A stretch of DNA of 64,000 nucleotides from Parasponia andersonii (GCA_002914805.1 JXTB01000046.1:533392-597391); one strand, 5' to 3'. Shown: positions 34,823 through 47,150, counted from the stretch's first letter. The notes: generated by a model not told the origin, from the letters alone. Translations and numbers: made by a program.

Positions 34823-36145
34823 TTGTGGTTGTTAAAAAAAAGAGTAGGAATATATAGAATTAATTAATAACAAAAATAAAAAATTACAAACCAAGCCTTT
34901 TATAAGAATTAGTGTATTATGGATTATTTGTACAAATATATAGCTCCAATATATGGTACTAAGAGCAGTAGAAGAAGAACAATATGGCACTAGGGCTCGG
35001 TCCTCAAAACCTTGTCAAAAGTACCAAAACCACCGGTGCTCAAAGCACTCCATCCTTAGATGGTGTCTGTGAAGAGGCATATAAGTATAACCATGAGGAA
35101 CGCTACTCCTTGCTAGGAGCCAGGCCAATAACAGGAGAATATTGTGGATCCCAACAATATGGAAGCTGTTAACTTGTTGTAGAAAGGACAAAAGGAATGG
35201 CATTTCTGATATTTTCTTTACAAAAACATGGGCTCGTAGGTTCAATATTTTTCTCCATGTAGATCAGTGAAGAGACACGTGTCACTCTTTTTAAACCCGC
35301 CTCTGTCTAGGAGTCTGAGGGAGTGTAGTGTACCGTCTCTTGTTAGAAAAATATTGGCAAATTACTCTTTTTGGGGGTTCTATTTGACCAAATTAGGAAA
35401 GAAATTGAAATGGATTTGTGCTGAATGTACGTTACCGGGTAAAAGTTGGTGGAGGGGAAGATCATGAAGATTATGCATAAACATTTTTAATTCTTTTACT
35501 ATTCCTCTTTGACTCAATAAATGACAAATCATTCTCTCTTTTTTTTTTTTTGAATGGAAATGACAAATCATTCTAAAATGTACAATAAATGACTTTTCTA
35601 TTAATTGAAACGACGGTCGTTTAGTACTTGAACTCTATCTTTTGAAAACTAATATGATTGAGTACTTAATTATGTCTCCACAACAAGAACAACCTCCAAA
35701 AAAACTGGAAAGGATAAAATAAAATAGTACTCCTATCATGCTCTCTGGAAAACTCCTATCAAAGAATGAATTTAATTAAAGTATGTTGTTGAAGCCTGTA
35801 CAACCTGTTTCTATTTTCAAATCGAATTTTTATCACTATTATAAATTAGAATGTCACTTATTTATCAAGACTTCCAAAAAAAAAATCACTTATTTACCAC
35901 TAATATCCAGTGATATATTTATCCCTAATAAATTACTTATTTATCATTATAATAAACTGGCATATAACTCATTTAATTATCCCTAATATATACCACTGAT
36001 TTTAAGTAATTTATCACTCATTTAGTTATTTACCATTGATAAACCCTATTTACCTTAAAAGAAAAAAGGGAAAAGAAAAAAAAGAACCAAAGCGTTAGTT
36101 ACTTTCTTGTAGTAAATCTAGTAAATAACTGACATATTTGTAGCT
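34823..36145. other. AT-rich intergenic region
   Basis: No gene recognised. A 62-codon plus-strand frame at 34984-35172, starting in a clean ATG context, has unremarkable composition and no family resemblance. The opposite strand there contains an STGGFGTFDKVLRTEP stretch reminiscent of a glycine-rich loop, but it is too short to use. One GTCGTTT motif lies at about 35608. The rest is A- and T-tract rich. Confidence 0.45.
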
Positions 36146-36595
36146 CACCATTTTTTATTTTTTTTTGGAACTTTTCAGCCCATCAATTAACTTCAAGTAA
36201 ATTACTTATATACCACATATAAACCGAGTTAATAAATATCTTTTTTTTTTAATTTTCTTAACGTCTATATCCTTTTCTTAATTGTAACAAAATGTGGTTT
36301 AACATTAAAACCTAAATAAGTCATTTGACATGTCTGTATACCATGGCATAGACTACTGATTCACCAGTCTATATATATAACTGAAAACCACGCCATATGA
36401 TTGATTTATTACGGGGACATAACTTATTTACCATTTCATATCTTATATACCAACTTTAATTTAATTAGAGAAGTTTATACGCACTCCTCCAACTTTATAC
36501 GCACTTCTCCAAATCGATTTCTTGATGGATGCCCAAAGTTTTTATTCGCTGCTTCTTCGTCATTTTTCAACAACAGAGCGAATGGCAAATGAAAA
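36146..36595. repeat. Segmental duplicate, piece 1, copy B
   Basis: Homologous in the same orientation to 97-560. It has a private ~20-bp duplication, TTTATACGCACT(C/T)CTCCAA, near 36473-36512. Non-coding. Confidence 0.75.
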
Positions 36596-36784
36596 AATAA
36601 AATAAAATAAAATTGTTCTCTAACCAACGTGTGTTTGAGGTCAAATTACATATTTACCACGATTATAAAGTGGTAATTAACTGGTTTATAGTACTAATAT
36701 TTCATTATATATAGTGGTAGTGGTATATCACTATATTTGGCACTAGTATAGAATGGTATATCGCTTTATAGAAAAACATATCAA
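36596..36784. other. Spacer between duplicated pieces
   Basis: AT-rich and non-coding, with several TGGTATAT(C/A) words. It has no counterpart recognised in copy A, where the Copia insertion and F-box remnant intervene. Confidence 0.4.
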
Positions 36785-38345
36785 ATATAACTATTAACTG
36801 CAATACATAAGTGCTTTATCCTACTGTCTTTCATTCTCATGAAATGCGATTAACGTATAAATATATCGTATGTGGTCCTATAACAAGAGACATGTCATTA
36901 TGTGAAAACGAGGTATCATTTAAGCTTAACCTTATTTTAGTTCATAATAAATAAGAAAAGAATATTTTTAGTTCATGACTTTTTAAATGTTTTATATTTG
37001 GTTCCCTATATGTCATTGTTTTAATTTGATCATTAAACTTTTAAATTTCATTATACGGTGACCTATATTTTTTTGATCCCTAATTTTAAAAATATTTTAC
37101 ATTTGGTGCATAAAACTATGTTTTTATCTGAGTTTGGTTCTTGAATGTTCAAATGCCATCCTCTGTCGTCTATATTGTGCTTTTTTTTAATCTCATTTTT
37201 TCTGAATCAAACTGGAATTTCATTCGTCACATAATTGAGTACAATAATCTACTCAATACAAAAAGATCGAACTATAAATAGCTCATTATTGTAAATAAAT
37301 AATCAACAAAAATCATGTATGAGAGAGGTGTCTTTTGGAAACAGAATAATTTGCATGTTGCATACTGGGAATGGAATAACAAGAATAGCGTCATAAATTG
37401 CATGTTTCATCTTGGAAATGGAATAACAGTGTGGTCTCATCAGAATAAGATGTTGGAAATTTTTTTTAAAAAGTGATCATTTTTTTACTCACTCGACATT
37501 TAAGTACAATAAGAATCTCCTTTGTCGCCTCTAGCCGTTGACTCAAGCGACATTCAAAAAAAAAAAGTAAAAAATAAATTAAAAAAACCCGTTAACCAAA
37601 AACACATCCCACGACGTGAAGTTTTGTAGTTGTCGTTTGTTGTTGAATAAGAACGACATCTGATAAGCGACATGTAGTTTTTATTTGTTGTTGATATGAA
37701 CGACGCTTGATTGATTCCTTCAATTCGAAACATTTCTTATTATTTATTTTTTCTGGGAGAAGTATTACAGACGTCGTTTACTTTATATCTGAGCAAGTCG
37801 TCAAACACCGTAACGATTTATTTGATTTATTTGTTATTGAACAATTTAATTAATAAATTAAGTTATTAAGTATCACACGAATGTTTTTAAATTATAATTA
37901 TAATTAATTAATGATAAATTGACTTATTATTATAATGTTAGGCATCATTAACACTATAGCATTATTTTTAAGTTTCAATACCGATTCACGACATCGGCGA
38001 CATTCAATACGAACGCCTTGTAAAATTTAATGGTTAAAGGCATGACATTTTATAAATTTTTTTATTGCTAAAACGAACTCTATTGTGGCCGACACGTAGT
38101 TTATGCCCAATAACAACATCGTCCTCTGCCTTTGGTTCGGCTTAACCCAAGCGATATCGAGATTTTATTTTTATTTTTTTTGAAGGGAACTTGATTTTTT
38201 TTAAAAAATAAAAAATAAAAAATAGTCCCCAAGCGACACCGATATGATGACATCACGTCTTTTTGGTTGGCTCAAGCCACATGTTATTATTTTCCGGTTT
38301 TTCTTTTCTTGGAAGAGAAAAATGTATAATTTTTTGAGTTAAAAT
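36785..38345. repeat. Segmental duplicate, piece 3, copy B, with CGACAT motifs
   Basis: Homologous to 13915-15540 in the same orientation, with the same (A/G)CGACAT / ATGTCG motif enrichment. About 200 bp of AT-rich sequence near 37800-37975 is not obvious in copy A. It ends about 200 bp upstream of the RAF2-like start codon, so it may supply distal promoter sequence to that gene. Confidence 0.6.
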
Positions 38346-38564
38346 AAGCCTATGCCGATATATGTATATATACAAAAATTACAAACTTTGATCAGAAAGT
38401 AATAAACAATATCCGAGTTGATTATCAATAACTCATTATATATCCACCAAATATGAAAACAAAATCAAGTCATAAAAATAAAATAAAAACAAAACATAAG
38501 TAATATTGCCAATAACAGATAATCCGAACACAGCTAAAGCTGAGGCTGAGAGAGAGAGAGAGCC
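38346..38564 (+). promoter_or_regulatory. Upstream region of the RAF2-like gene
   Basis: About 220 bp between the duplicated block and the start codon. It contains TATATATG-type AT words near 38362 and a short (GA)n run, GAGAGAGAGAGAG, directly before the start at 38565. Plant 5' UTRs often carry such GA tracts. No transcription start can be placed by eye. Confidence 0.35.
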
Positions 38565-39701
38565 ATGGCCACCGCTCACCTCTCCTTCCCTCTACGTCTC
38601 CCCCAAGTATCTGCCACTCCATGTCACCATCAACCCACCAAGTTTTTCTCCGTTTCAACTCGGACCCGATTCGGCCTGCGATTTCGGGCTATGGGTAGTG
38701 ACTTGTTGGGAGATTTCGGGGCCAGAGACCCTTTCCCGGCAGAGCTAGAAAGTAGGTTCGGAGAAAAGGTTCTGGGCAACGTTGACACCGAGCACAAGAT
38801 CCTCATCCCCAATTTGACCTCTCTTTCTCTTGCCCAGCAACAGTGCGACCCTCAGGTCTCTCCTCTCCAGTCGCCCATGTCGAAGGATGAGGCCACGAGT
38901 CTCCTCAGGAAGGTCTTTTTTTGTTTTTTTTCTTGTTATAGCTTCATGTGTGTTTTTTCATTGTGCCTGTGTGGTGTTCGATGAAATTGCTGACTGAATA
39001 ACTTTGTTGATTTTGAGCTTTGTTATTATTTTTTAATCTCTTAGCCATTCGTTACAGAGTTAAGCTTGATTATATTCGATCTTCTGAACAGGGATAATTG
39101 GTTTATATGGTGCTGTTGTAGATATCAGCTACCATGATATAAGAATCTGTTAACTCGGGGGGAGCAAGGAAAACTAGTTCCCATTTGTAACTTTTTTTTT
39201 ATACATGTTTTGGTTATTGTTTAGTCTTGAACTTGTTTGTTCCTTTTTGTCTATAGGTTGTTGGTTGGAGACTGATAAATGAAGAAGGGGGTCTCAAACT
39301 ACAATGCTTGTGGAAGCTGAGAGATTATCAGTGTGGTATTGAACTTATCAATAGGATATATAAGGTTGTCGAAACTACAGGGCATTACCCAAATCTCCAC
39401 TTGGAACAACCCAATCAATTTAGAGCGGAACTATGGACATCTTCCATTGGTAAACTTTAGTCAACTTGTGAATTTTCAATTCTCTTTAAACATGATTTTA
39501 AATTTATTATCGGACGAGTTCTTTTGATTTCTGTTCTTATGGCCTGGATATCGTCTTACCACTTCGCTTTCATGGTTTCTTACATGGTCACTGGTTTTGT
39601 TTGTTGTAGGAGGATTGAGTATGAATGATTTCATTGTAGCTGCCAAAATAGATGAGATAAAAACATCAGATCTTGTGCCTAGAAAAAGAATTTGGGCTTG
39701 A
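38565..39701 (+). CDS. RAF2: Pterin-4a-carbinolamine dehydratase-like protein, RAF2-type, plastid; three exons
   Basis: Exons are 38565-38912, 39257-39449 and 39610-39701. Both introns are GT-AG (phases 0 and 1), and the 633-bp coding sequence gives 210 residues ending in TGA. The first ~45 residues are Ser/Thr/Arg-rich without acids, like a chloroplast transit peptide. Then follow LLGDFGARDPFPAELESRFG, a TEHKILIPN block, and the PCD-fold part in exon 2 (VVGWRLINEEGGL, CGIELINRIYKV, TGHYPNLHLE) and exon 3 (GGLSMNDFIVAAKIDEIKTS). The family is known as RAF2, needed for Rubisco biogenesis in the stroma. The Arabidopsis homologue was, as I recall, also described as an SDIR1-interacting protein. 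The catalytic His-His-Pro of true dehydratases reads His-Tyr-Pro here, in line with the inactive enzyme domain reported for RAF2. Length and exon pattern look complete. It is the only intact-looking host gene in the window. The start sits in AGCCATGG, a good plant context. Confidence 0.9.
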
Positions 39702-40889
39702 TTCAAATATTGAATTGTTTTACCAAAGAGGCAATAGCAAATCTCAAATGTAACTTTCTGTTCCTCAGTATTTGCCAAAAAAAAAAGTCGAGAGTTGTTG
39801 AAAGTTATTTTATTCTTGTCATTTCATTTACTATTCCTTCTGGACTCGCGATTTGTCTCCTCAACATTGTTGAGACTGTAGTGGCAGCCTTAGCTTATTA
39901 GCTAACGAGAGTCCTACATTTGATTATCGATGCGAAACCAGAGTCTGTTTTAAACGCTCATATTTAGTGTATTTTTGAGGAATACTTGCTTTTGCATTTA
40001 AGAGACTAACCACTTGCCGCCTATCATAACCATAAACGTCTTGGGATATCATTCAGGTTACGATTAGGAACTGGAGAGTTGAAACAAACGACATCAATTT
40101 TTCAGCCGCACTGAAACACGTCGTCTTCCTCCCAAAGCTGTCGTTTCAGCTAATACTAATATGCGTCACTTTCTACAATGAAATGACATGTCTCCTCTCC
40201 TCAATATGATGTCGTTGTTCTACACTAAATGACTTTACTTATTTTTGAACATAGATCATATGTCGTTTGTTAGTTTGCCAAAAACTAGGAGTGTACTTTC
40301 ACCTGCTTTAGGAAATTTACATGTAGTTCCTGTCTATTAATTATAATTAATCATAGGTTATATTTTGGGCCTATGTAACCATCGTAACATTACACGCATA
40401 AATAAGGAAAATGATGTTAATGTTTACATATATGACGTAAAAGGGGCATTCTTTAAAGAAGGCCCGGAAAGTGGGTGTTGCAATACAACTCCTAAAACTC
40501 TTGAAGCAGTCAAAACTAGTACTTGTGCGCATGATGAAAAATAGCTGTTTCATGTCCCATCTTTTTTAAAGCTTTAGCTTGGAAAAAGACCTTATGTCAT
40601 ATTTGTTTTGAAAGAAAAATTGATTTGAGATTTTGCGTCTTTATGTTTGTTTTTGTCTTTTATTGTTTTTTTTTTTTTTTTTTGTTGTTGAAATATGCAA
40701 TCCTCTAAAATGACCTTCACAAGTGGTGTTTTGCAAAACACTCCTTTCACTTATATTTTGAAATTTAAAAAATAAAATAATCAAAAAAAAATTCCGAGTT
40801 CCCCTAGAAAAAACCTAGAATGCTCCCTCTAACTCGACCGCCTTTCTCCCCCTCCCTCAATAGCTCCTTCATTTTCTTTATTTTTTTTT
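39702..40889. other. Intergenic, downstream of the RAF2-like gene
   Basis: Contains the 3' UTR of the upstream gene, whose polyadenylation site I cannot place. At 40040-40280 there is another cluster of (A)CGACAT / GTCGTTT motifs (about seven in 240 bp). A T-tract lies at 40662-40682. No gene recognised. Confidence 0.5.
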
Positions 40890-41959
40890 TTTCCCACAGC
40901 GATTTAAGGTATGTAGTTGAAAATCTCTTTGTACAAGAGTATTCAATTGACAAACATCCACAATTCTGTTTATCTCTCCTTATTTCTTCTTTTTTTTTTT
41001 AATTTTATTATTAAATTTATATATAATTTATCCTAATTAAGATTCGAACCCTAGACTAATTAAGCTAGTTGAGGCTCTTTGTAATTCTTCTTATTTAACT
41101 ATTCATTTGAGCTTTCATTATAAATGTTGTATTATATTTCTGCCAATAATTATTTATAACAAATATAATGCGATCAATCAAAAATGAATTTACATGAATT
41201 TATTGTTTGAATAAATTAACATGATTATTAAAAAAATAATAATTAGTATGCATGAACAAAGAATAATAAAACTGCAATCAGAAAAACAAGAACAACAAAA
41301 CATGTTACTGAAGTACTAATAAGCAAAATTAATGAAGCATTTCATTCCTATAAATGAAAAAGGGAGAAAATAAATAAACTAAAGTCATATTTCGTGCGGT
41401 GTATTGTATTGTATTGGATTAGATTGTATTATTCTATTACAGTATTATGTTTAGTTTTACATTTGTATTAAAATATTATATTAAAAAATTAATATTGACA
41501 AATACTATTTTCAAAAATTTACTTAGAAAATTCTATTTTCAAAATATTTAGGAAAATACTATTTTTAAAAAATTATTTAGAAAAATACTACTTTTGAAAA
41601 GAATAAAGCAGTGTGAGAGGAAAAGTGATGAAAGAGAAATTAAGAATAAAAAAAATAAAGAGAATGAGTATTCTACGATATTACATTAAAGTTAAAATTA
41701 TGTAACACGGTGTAATATAAATCTTTTATTCTGTATTCGATAAATACGAAAGTATTATATTGAATTTTGATGTCTTATTAAATAATAAGACACAAAAGCA
41801 CAACTAAATATTGTATTATGTTTAATTAATACAATACAGAATCCTTTATATAATGCACCAAACATGACCTAGAGAAAAAATCTCGTAGGTTTGTAGAAGA
41901 TGTCTGCTAGTAATTAAAAAAAAAATGAACAAAAAATACGTTCATAGGATCATTAATTA
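40890..41959. other. Downstream flank of F-box copy B
   Basis: AT-rich non-coding sequence. 40905-40960 matches 590-640, and about 41160-41345 matches 12275-12490, so it corresponds to the copy A flank that the first copia element interrupts. A low-complexity block at 41395-41870 (TGTATTGTATTG-type words and AAATACTATTTT repeats) has no counterpart in copy A and is probably a later small insertion. Confidence 0.5.
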
Positions 41960-42788
41960 ATAATTTATGAAAAATCTCTAGCTATTCCTTAATTTGAAAG
42001 ATACTCTCAACATAATCAGAATAGCAAACAAACCGTCTCATTGTTTGATGACATAAATAACGAGTTGGTTTATTCTTCGGATCGTACAAATGCAAACCCT
42101 TAGCAAGAGAAATCAGTATACAATTATCGTGTGTGAAATCCAGATCTCCGTCGTTTGAAAATTGAGTACGAGGATCCTCGATATCTGAATTACTATGCAA
42201 CTTCATTTTTAGGTGTTTGATCCATGAAGTGGGGATACCGTATTCCTTCATTACCCATATTTGAAAGATGGGGTAATACTTAGGGCCAGGAGTGAATCCC
42301 TCATAAGCAGAGAGGTCAAGTCTCTCAGACAACTTACCTATATTTTTTATCAATCTCCCTTTTACAGGTTTGGGAATGTCTAAGAGCTTAAACTGCTGTG
42401 TGTTCAAATCAAAAGAAACTCTCCCATATTGGTCATATAATCTATCCTCATAGTACTGTAAAGCAACATCCAATGAACACACATCCACTCACAACATGGA
42501 CATAGAGGACCACATGATTTTATTATTTGACATAGAGAATACTTGTGCAGAATTAATTATGTGGAGCATTTGCTTTCTTTTCCAAGAATTGCTCCCTAGA
42601 CTATAAATTGCAACTTCATTACTGCTTGTAAACAAATTATATGTAATTTTAAATGGATGATTTCTATTGATTTTTACTGCCGGCCCATGACCAACTGCAA
42701 TCACATTGAAATCTAAGTCGAAACCCTAAGATTAGAGGAGATAGGAGTCTCCTAACCTGATTAATAACAGGGTTCCACAAGTAAATAG
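41960..42788 (-). pseudogene. F-box-associated domain pseudogene, copy B, 3' part
   Basis: Minus-strand FBA region. Open pieces at 42489-42704 (EVAIYSLGSNSWKRKQ) and 41982-42488 (VSFDLNTQQFKLLDIPKP, WVMKEYGIPTSWIKHLK, a closing DYVESIFQ) carry the family landmarks up to the usual C-terminal Y-x-E-S-L-like end. The conserved V-H-W-M is still readable around 42467-42478, but in a different frame from the pieces on either side, so the frame changes at least twice. A gypsy element inserted at 42788/42789 separates it from its upstream part at 53755-53878. The F-box itself is absent. It is better preserved than copy A at the C-terminal end. Confidence 0.8.
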
Positions 42789-43403
42789 TGTTGACGGAGG
42801 TTTTGTCAACAATGAATTTAAGAAATTATAAGATGTGGCTTGTGTATGAAAATGGTTGATCAATCAAAACAAGTAAAAGACACAAGTATTTTATAGTGGT
42901 TCGGCCCCAAAAAAGATGAGCCTACGTCCACTGTTGTTCACTATTTTCTGGAGGATTACAAGAGTTTCGTTAAGTTTCCAGGAAGTAAAAATAATAAATC
43001 TCCAAAGTTCTCCTCAGAAGCCGAAGATCCCTCACAACACCATTGAATTCCCTTTATATAGGTGAGGGTGGCTCAATGTTTCCCAATTGTGAAAATAGGT
43101 TAGTGTATAATCAGAAAATACAATTTGAGTAACAATATAACTGGGTAATAACATAAATGGGATGACTGGTCGATCTTGAAAGATAAACTTTTGTTTCCTT
43201 TTCTTTGTAGATTACCCATTTGACGAAGCTTAGTCTAGTTTCCTTTTCATTCTGGTCGTACTTAACTCATTCAGAGGAGGTCGCATTCGACTTACTCGGA
43301 AGAAGTCGCACATAACTTACTCGTGCGACCTGACACATTCTCTTAGTCGCTAACTTTCCCTTTCTAGCATTAACCAACATATAGGTTTTTAGACCGCACA
43401 ACA
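42789..43403 (-). repeat. 3' LTR of Tat element 1
   Basis: 615 bp, TG...CA ends (plus strand TGTTGACGGAGG to CCGCACAACA). About 93% identical to 53118-53754, lacking a 22-bp stretch present there. Contains CTTTATATAGG, a likely TATA-type core on one strand. Confidence 0.9.
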
Positions 43404-43413
43404 ATTTCTCCCC
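43404..43413 (-). other. Polypurine tract of Tat element 1
   Basis: The minus strand reads GGGGAGAAAT directly against the 3' LTR, the expected place for the plus-strand primer. Confidence 0.75.
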
Positions 43414-44436
43414 AGCTCCATTAGTTCTTTAGGATAAAATGGAGCTTCCTTCTATTATAAGTGTGAACTTATAAATGCGACATCATAACATTATCTTAAG
43501 ATCTTCGAAAAGTCGTCAATTCTCAAATCACATCTTTTCAGTACCACTCGTACCTTCTCCTGATAGATGAAACCACTTGTTACCTTTTCTCAACAAAACT
43601 CGAGGATACTTTTCCGTTTTTGAGTAGACACAATGATAGCGATGATGCCAGCTATTGTCTTAAATCGAGTCGTTTTAAATTTTGAAAAGATACCGATTTA
43701 ATTTCGGAAAATCAACTCCCGCATGAATTTCGGCCTTTGGATTTGAAAATTAAATACCTTGATCTACGACTATGATTTGATGACGCTCGACATATATATA
43801 TCAAAAAATTTTATCCGCCTCTTCTTCAAAACTCGAACCCTATCGCCCTATTTCTCTCACTTCTGAAGTCCGAAGCACTCATAAGGAAAATCTCCTCGGC
43901 GTCTTCTTCTGTTTCATAGCTTGCACAAATCCGTCATCTTCTCCAAACAAGTTATCACCGCAATCCTTCAGACGACATCTCGGTCCTTCAATTTTCGAAG
44001 AAAGGTTAGTATATATCCTCTCTCTGTTATTATTCTTCGATTTTTCAGAAAACTCTCAGATTTTATTTCTAGAAATAGGGACAAATTGTAGAGCCTAAAT
44101 ACCCTAAACAATAACTTATCCCACACTCGAATGGAATGAAAAATGGGAATTTTTCAGACCTGCTCTATTAATTTAGAATGGAATATTTTTTTGATAATCG
44201 ATGAACCCTATTAAGAATTTTAGGATCTGAATCTTTATTTTTTGAAAACCATAATTAGCCGAGTGAAAAATTATCAAATAAATACTCGAACACTTTTTAT
44301 GAATCCGTAGATCGATTAGAAAAAATCTGATGAGCAGCTTGATGATGCAATCCTAGGATGACCCCCAAAATTGCTCGTATATAGTGAAGATCCATGACGC
44401 TCGCATAGGACTAAACCCATCTATATTTCTTTTCAG

Positions 44437-46626
44437 ATGTCTAGTAGTGAGAATTTTAGGGAAGGGAATGCATTCTCAGGAGAATCTTCCAATACCAACG
44501 TTAGCTCTATAAATCTCGATAACTACCTTGAGCTAGAACCTGAAGTAGAGATAACCGGGGTCAGGCAAAATAGTCCTCGCATAGGCAACCTTCCTCCAGA
44601 CCAATGGCCTCGGCATATCAAGGATGCCCCTGCATTCGCAACGGGTTACCAATATACGGAGGGAGATTGGTCATGTACCAATTTAAGGACAAGCTGCACA
44701 ACGAACAGGCTCAGTAAGATCGTATGTAACTACAAGATCGCCATCCCTCTTCGCCTTCCCATGGAGTTCAATCAACCACACATACCACCTCGCGGAATCG
44801 CCTCATTCTCTGAAGCAATTCTCAAATGTGATGTCCACCTCCCACTTCATCCATACATAAAATTAATCGTCGATTACTATGGAGTCGTCCCTTTTCAACT
44901 AACTCCAAACACATATAGATATATAGTAAGTCTATACATACTATACCATAAATTAGGTTTAGAAACCCCCACTCCTAAAAAGTTCGCTTAGTTCTACCAA
45001 GTGAAATCAAACCCATCAGACTTTGGCTTCTTCTATGCGAGCAAATGGTCGAACTAAGCTATAAAAACTATATATGGGGTCCGCAACAACATGGGACAAT
45101 GGTAAAGTCCATTTTTCCACTTTGACTACGCGGATAACGGCTTCTTTCAGAACCTTGGTAGGTAACTTTCAGCTTATTGCCTTCTCTACATAAATATATT
45201 ATTCTGATCGCATTCATATGTCATCGCAGATAATAAGGAATGACCAGGTCTCTCCAAAGAGCAGCTTACAAGGGTGTATAAAATAAACAATCTTCCGATC
45301 GAAGAATTTGATTGGAAGAAGCTTGGGACATCTAAGAACTTAGTTGCTTGCGGATTACTTCCAAGAAGAGCCACCTTTCCAGATTCTGCCCATCATCCAA
45401 TCAAACCCTCGAGCTCGAAGAAGAAGCCAAGGAAGCAAAAATATAAGAGTGCCTCGTCTTCCAAACCTAGGAAATGAAAAACACTTGCCACTCCTACAAC
45501 CTCGGAGCCATTATCTCCAGAAGCCATATCACCACCGATTTCTCAGCAAAAAGAAGGTAGTTATTTTTCTCTCTTTTTGTCGCAACGTACACATTGTATG
45601 CTAACCAACCATCTATACAAATATGGCAATCGGCAGTGGACTACAAGTATCGCCTTCAACTCTAGGGTCGATGGCAAAGTCCAAAACACCAGACGACACA
45701 CCACATTCGTTGAAAGGGAAAGAGAAGTTCGATACTTCAAAGAAACGAAAGGTCGCCTTTGAAGACATCCCAACAAGCTCGCCTCCTCCTCAGCCTCCAC
45801 TAACTATGAGTCAATCTGAGCCATCCAAGGAGACGGCCACTTCTGATGGACCGAGCCAGGTCGATAAAGATGAGGAGTTTTTTGCACTCCTTCGCCATCT
45901 GCCAGAAAAAGCTGGTATGAGCGTGGCCTTCGTCAACCGTTTTACCTCTGAGGATGGCTGGGAGAGGATGAAGCGACGACCAGCCAAGATTGCCTTCAGC
46001 TCTGCAATGAAGATGTTGGCGAATGTAAGTATCCTCTATCTTCACTCTTCAACGTACTTTTCTAGTATTGATGTGTTATATCTTCAGACTGCTGCAGCTA
46101 CTATCCTGATGCATGATCCAATCCTTGAATATTTGAAAAAAGCCAAAAAAGTCAAAAAAATAATCCAAACATTCGAAGACTCAGAGAAAGCTCGCGAGGA
46201 AGAGAGAAAAGCCTTCGAATTAGAGAGGCAGCAGCTGCTCGAAGGCCTGACCAAGGAAAAGCTTGAAAAGGAGAAGCTCAAGGAGAAAAAATTAGAGAAC
46301 TTGAGAAGATCATCTCCGAGCATCTGGATCGCATGAAAGAGGCGACAATAGAGGCGGCTCACAAGGCTATAGAAGAGTTCAAGGCTACCGAAGGCAAGGA
46401 GCTCGAAGAAAAAGCTAGTGACATTGCCTCGTCGACCATAATATATAATATCTTCTGCGAGCATCCAGACATTGACTTTTCCATCTTTGGTGAAGATGTG
46501 GTCGAGCTTATCCAGAGTTGGAGGGAAGTGAAGGCTGCCAAAACTGGAGACAGTGGAGCGAGCACATTTGCATATTTTTTTTTTAATTTCAAAACAATAC
46601 GGGCTTGGTCCCCTTTTTGTTTGTAA
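44437..46626 (+). pseudogene. Antisense extra gene region of Tat element 1
   Basis: Lies on the strand opposite to gag-pol, between pol and the 3' LTR. The first open segment (44437-44991) has the plant gypsy-type putative transposon domain (PF04195-like) pattern: DVHLPLHPYIKLIVDYYG, then VPFQLTPNTYRYIVSLYIL. Later segments (45623-46336, 46333-46626) are Ser/Pro/Lys-rich and then strongly coiled-coil, with Glu/Lys heptads at 46140-46320. Function in the family is unknown. Such antisense genes are described for Grande and related Tat elements. The region is broken into several segments. Confidence 0.75.
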
Positions 46627-47150
46627 TATTTTGCTTGTGTACGGGTGCGAGCTTTTATCAATAAATGGTTTATTCCTGCAAAATAATTAAAACACTGTAT
46701 TGTAGCGATTCTAATCCAACAAACTTAAAACGGGTTTTAAGTGTTAGGATAGGTTAGGTCGCTTAAGAAAACAGTAGGTATAAGTGATGCAAACTCAATA
46801 CTGTTTTTCAAAAGTTCCATAGCAAAATGTAATCTAGCAATATATCACATCGAACAATGAATATTTTGCTTAGTTACTTTGTTGTTCGAGGAGGGAAATT
46901 GCGTAATACGACATGCTATGGCATGAAGCGAGGAGAAAATCCTAAGATTTTCTTGAAGTTTTAGAAATTCAGCAGTGATCTCTAAAATTCCAACCTCTAA
47001 ATAGACGTTTGCATAGTCCCTTAGAAAGCAAGTAGGAGATAATATTCTGATCCCACTGCCTCCCGAGTTTTATGGTGTTCGAAGACTACTATAAAACTAT
47101 AAAAAGTGAACTAAATTGAATGATTGATGAGGAGACATCCTTATTGATGA

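Noticed and set aside
34984-35172. 62-codon plus-strand frame, and kinase-loop-like STGGFGTF on the opposite strand
   Set aside because: Both are too short and isolated. No adjacent kinase motifs on either side, so I left it as a remark in the intergenic entry.
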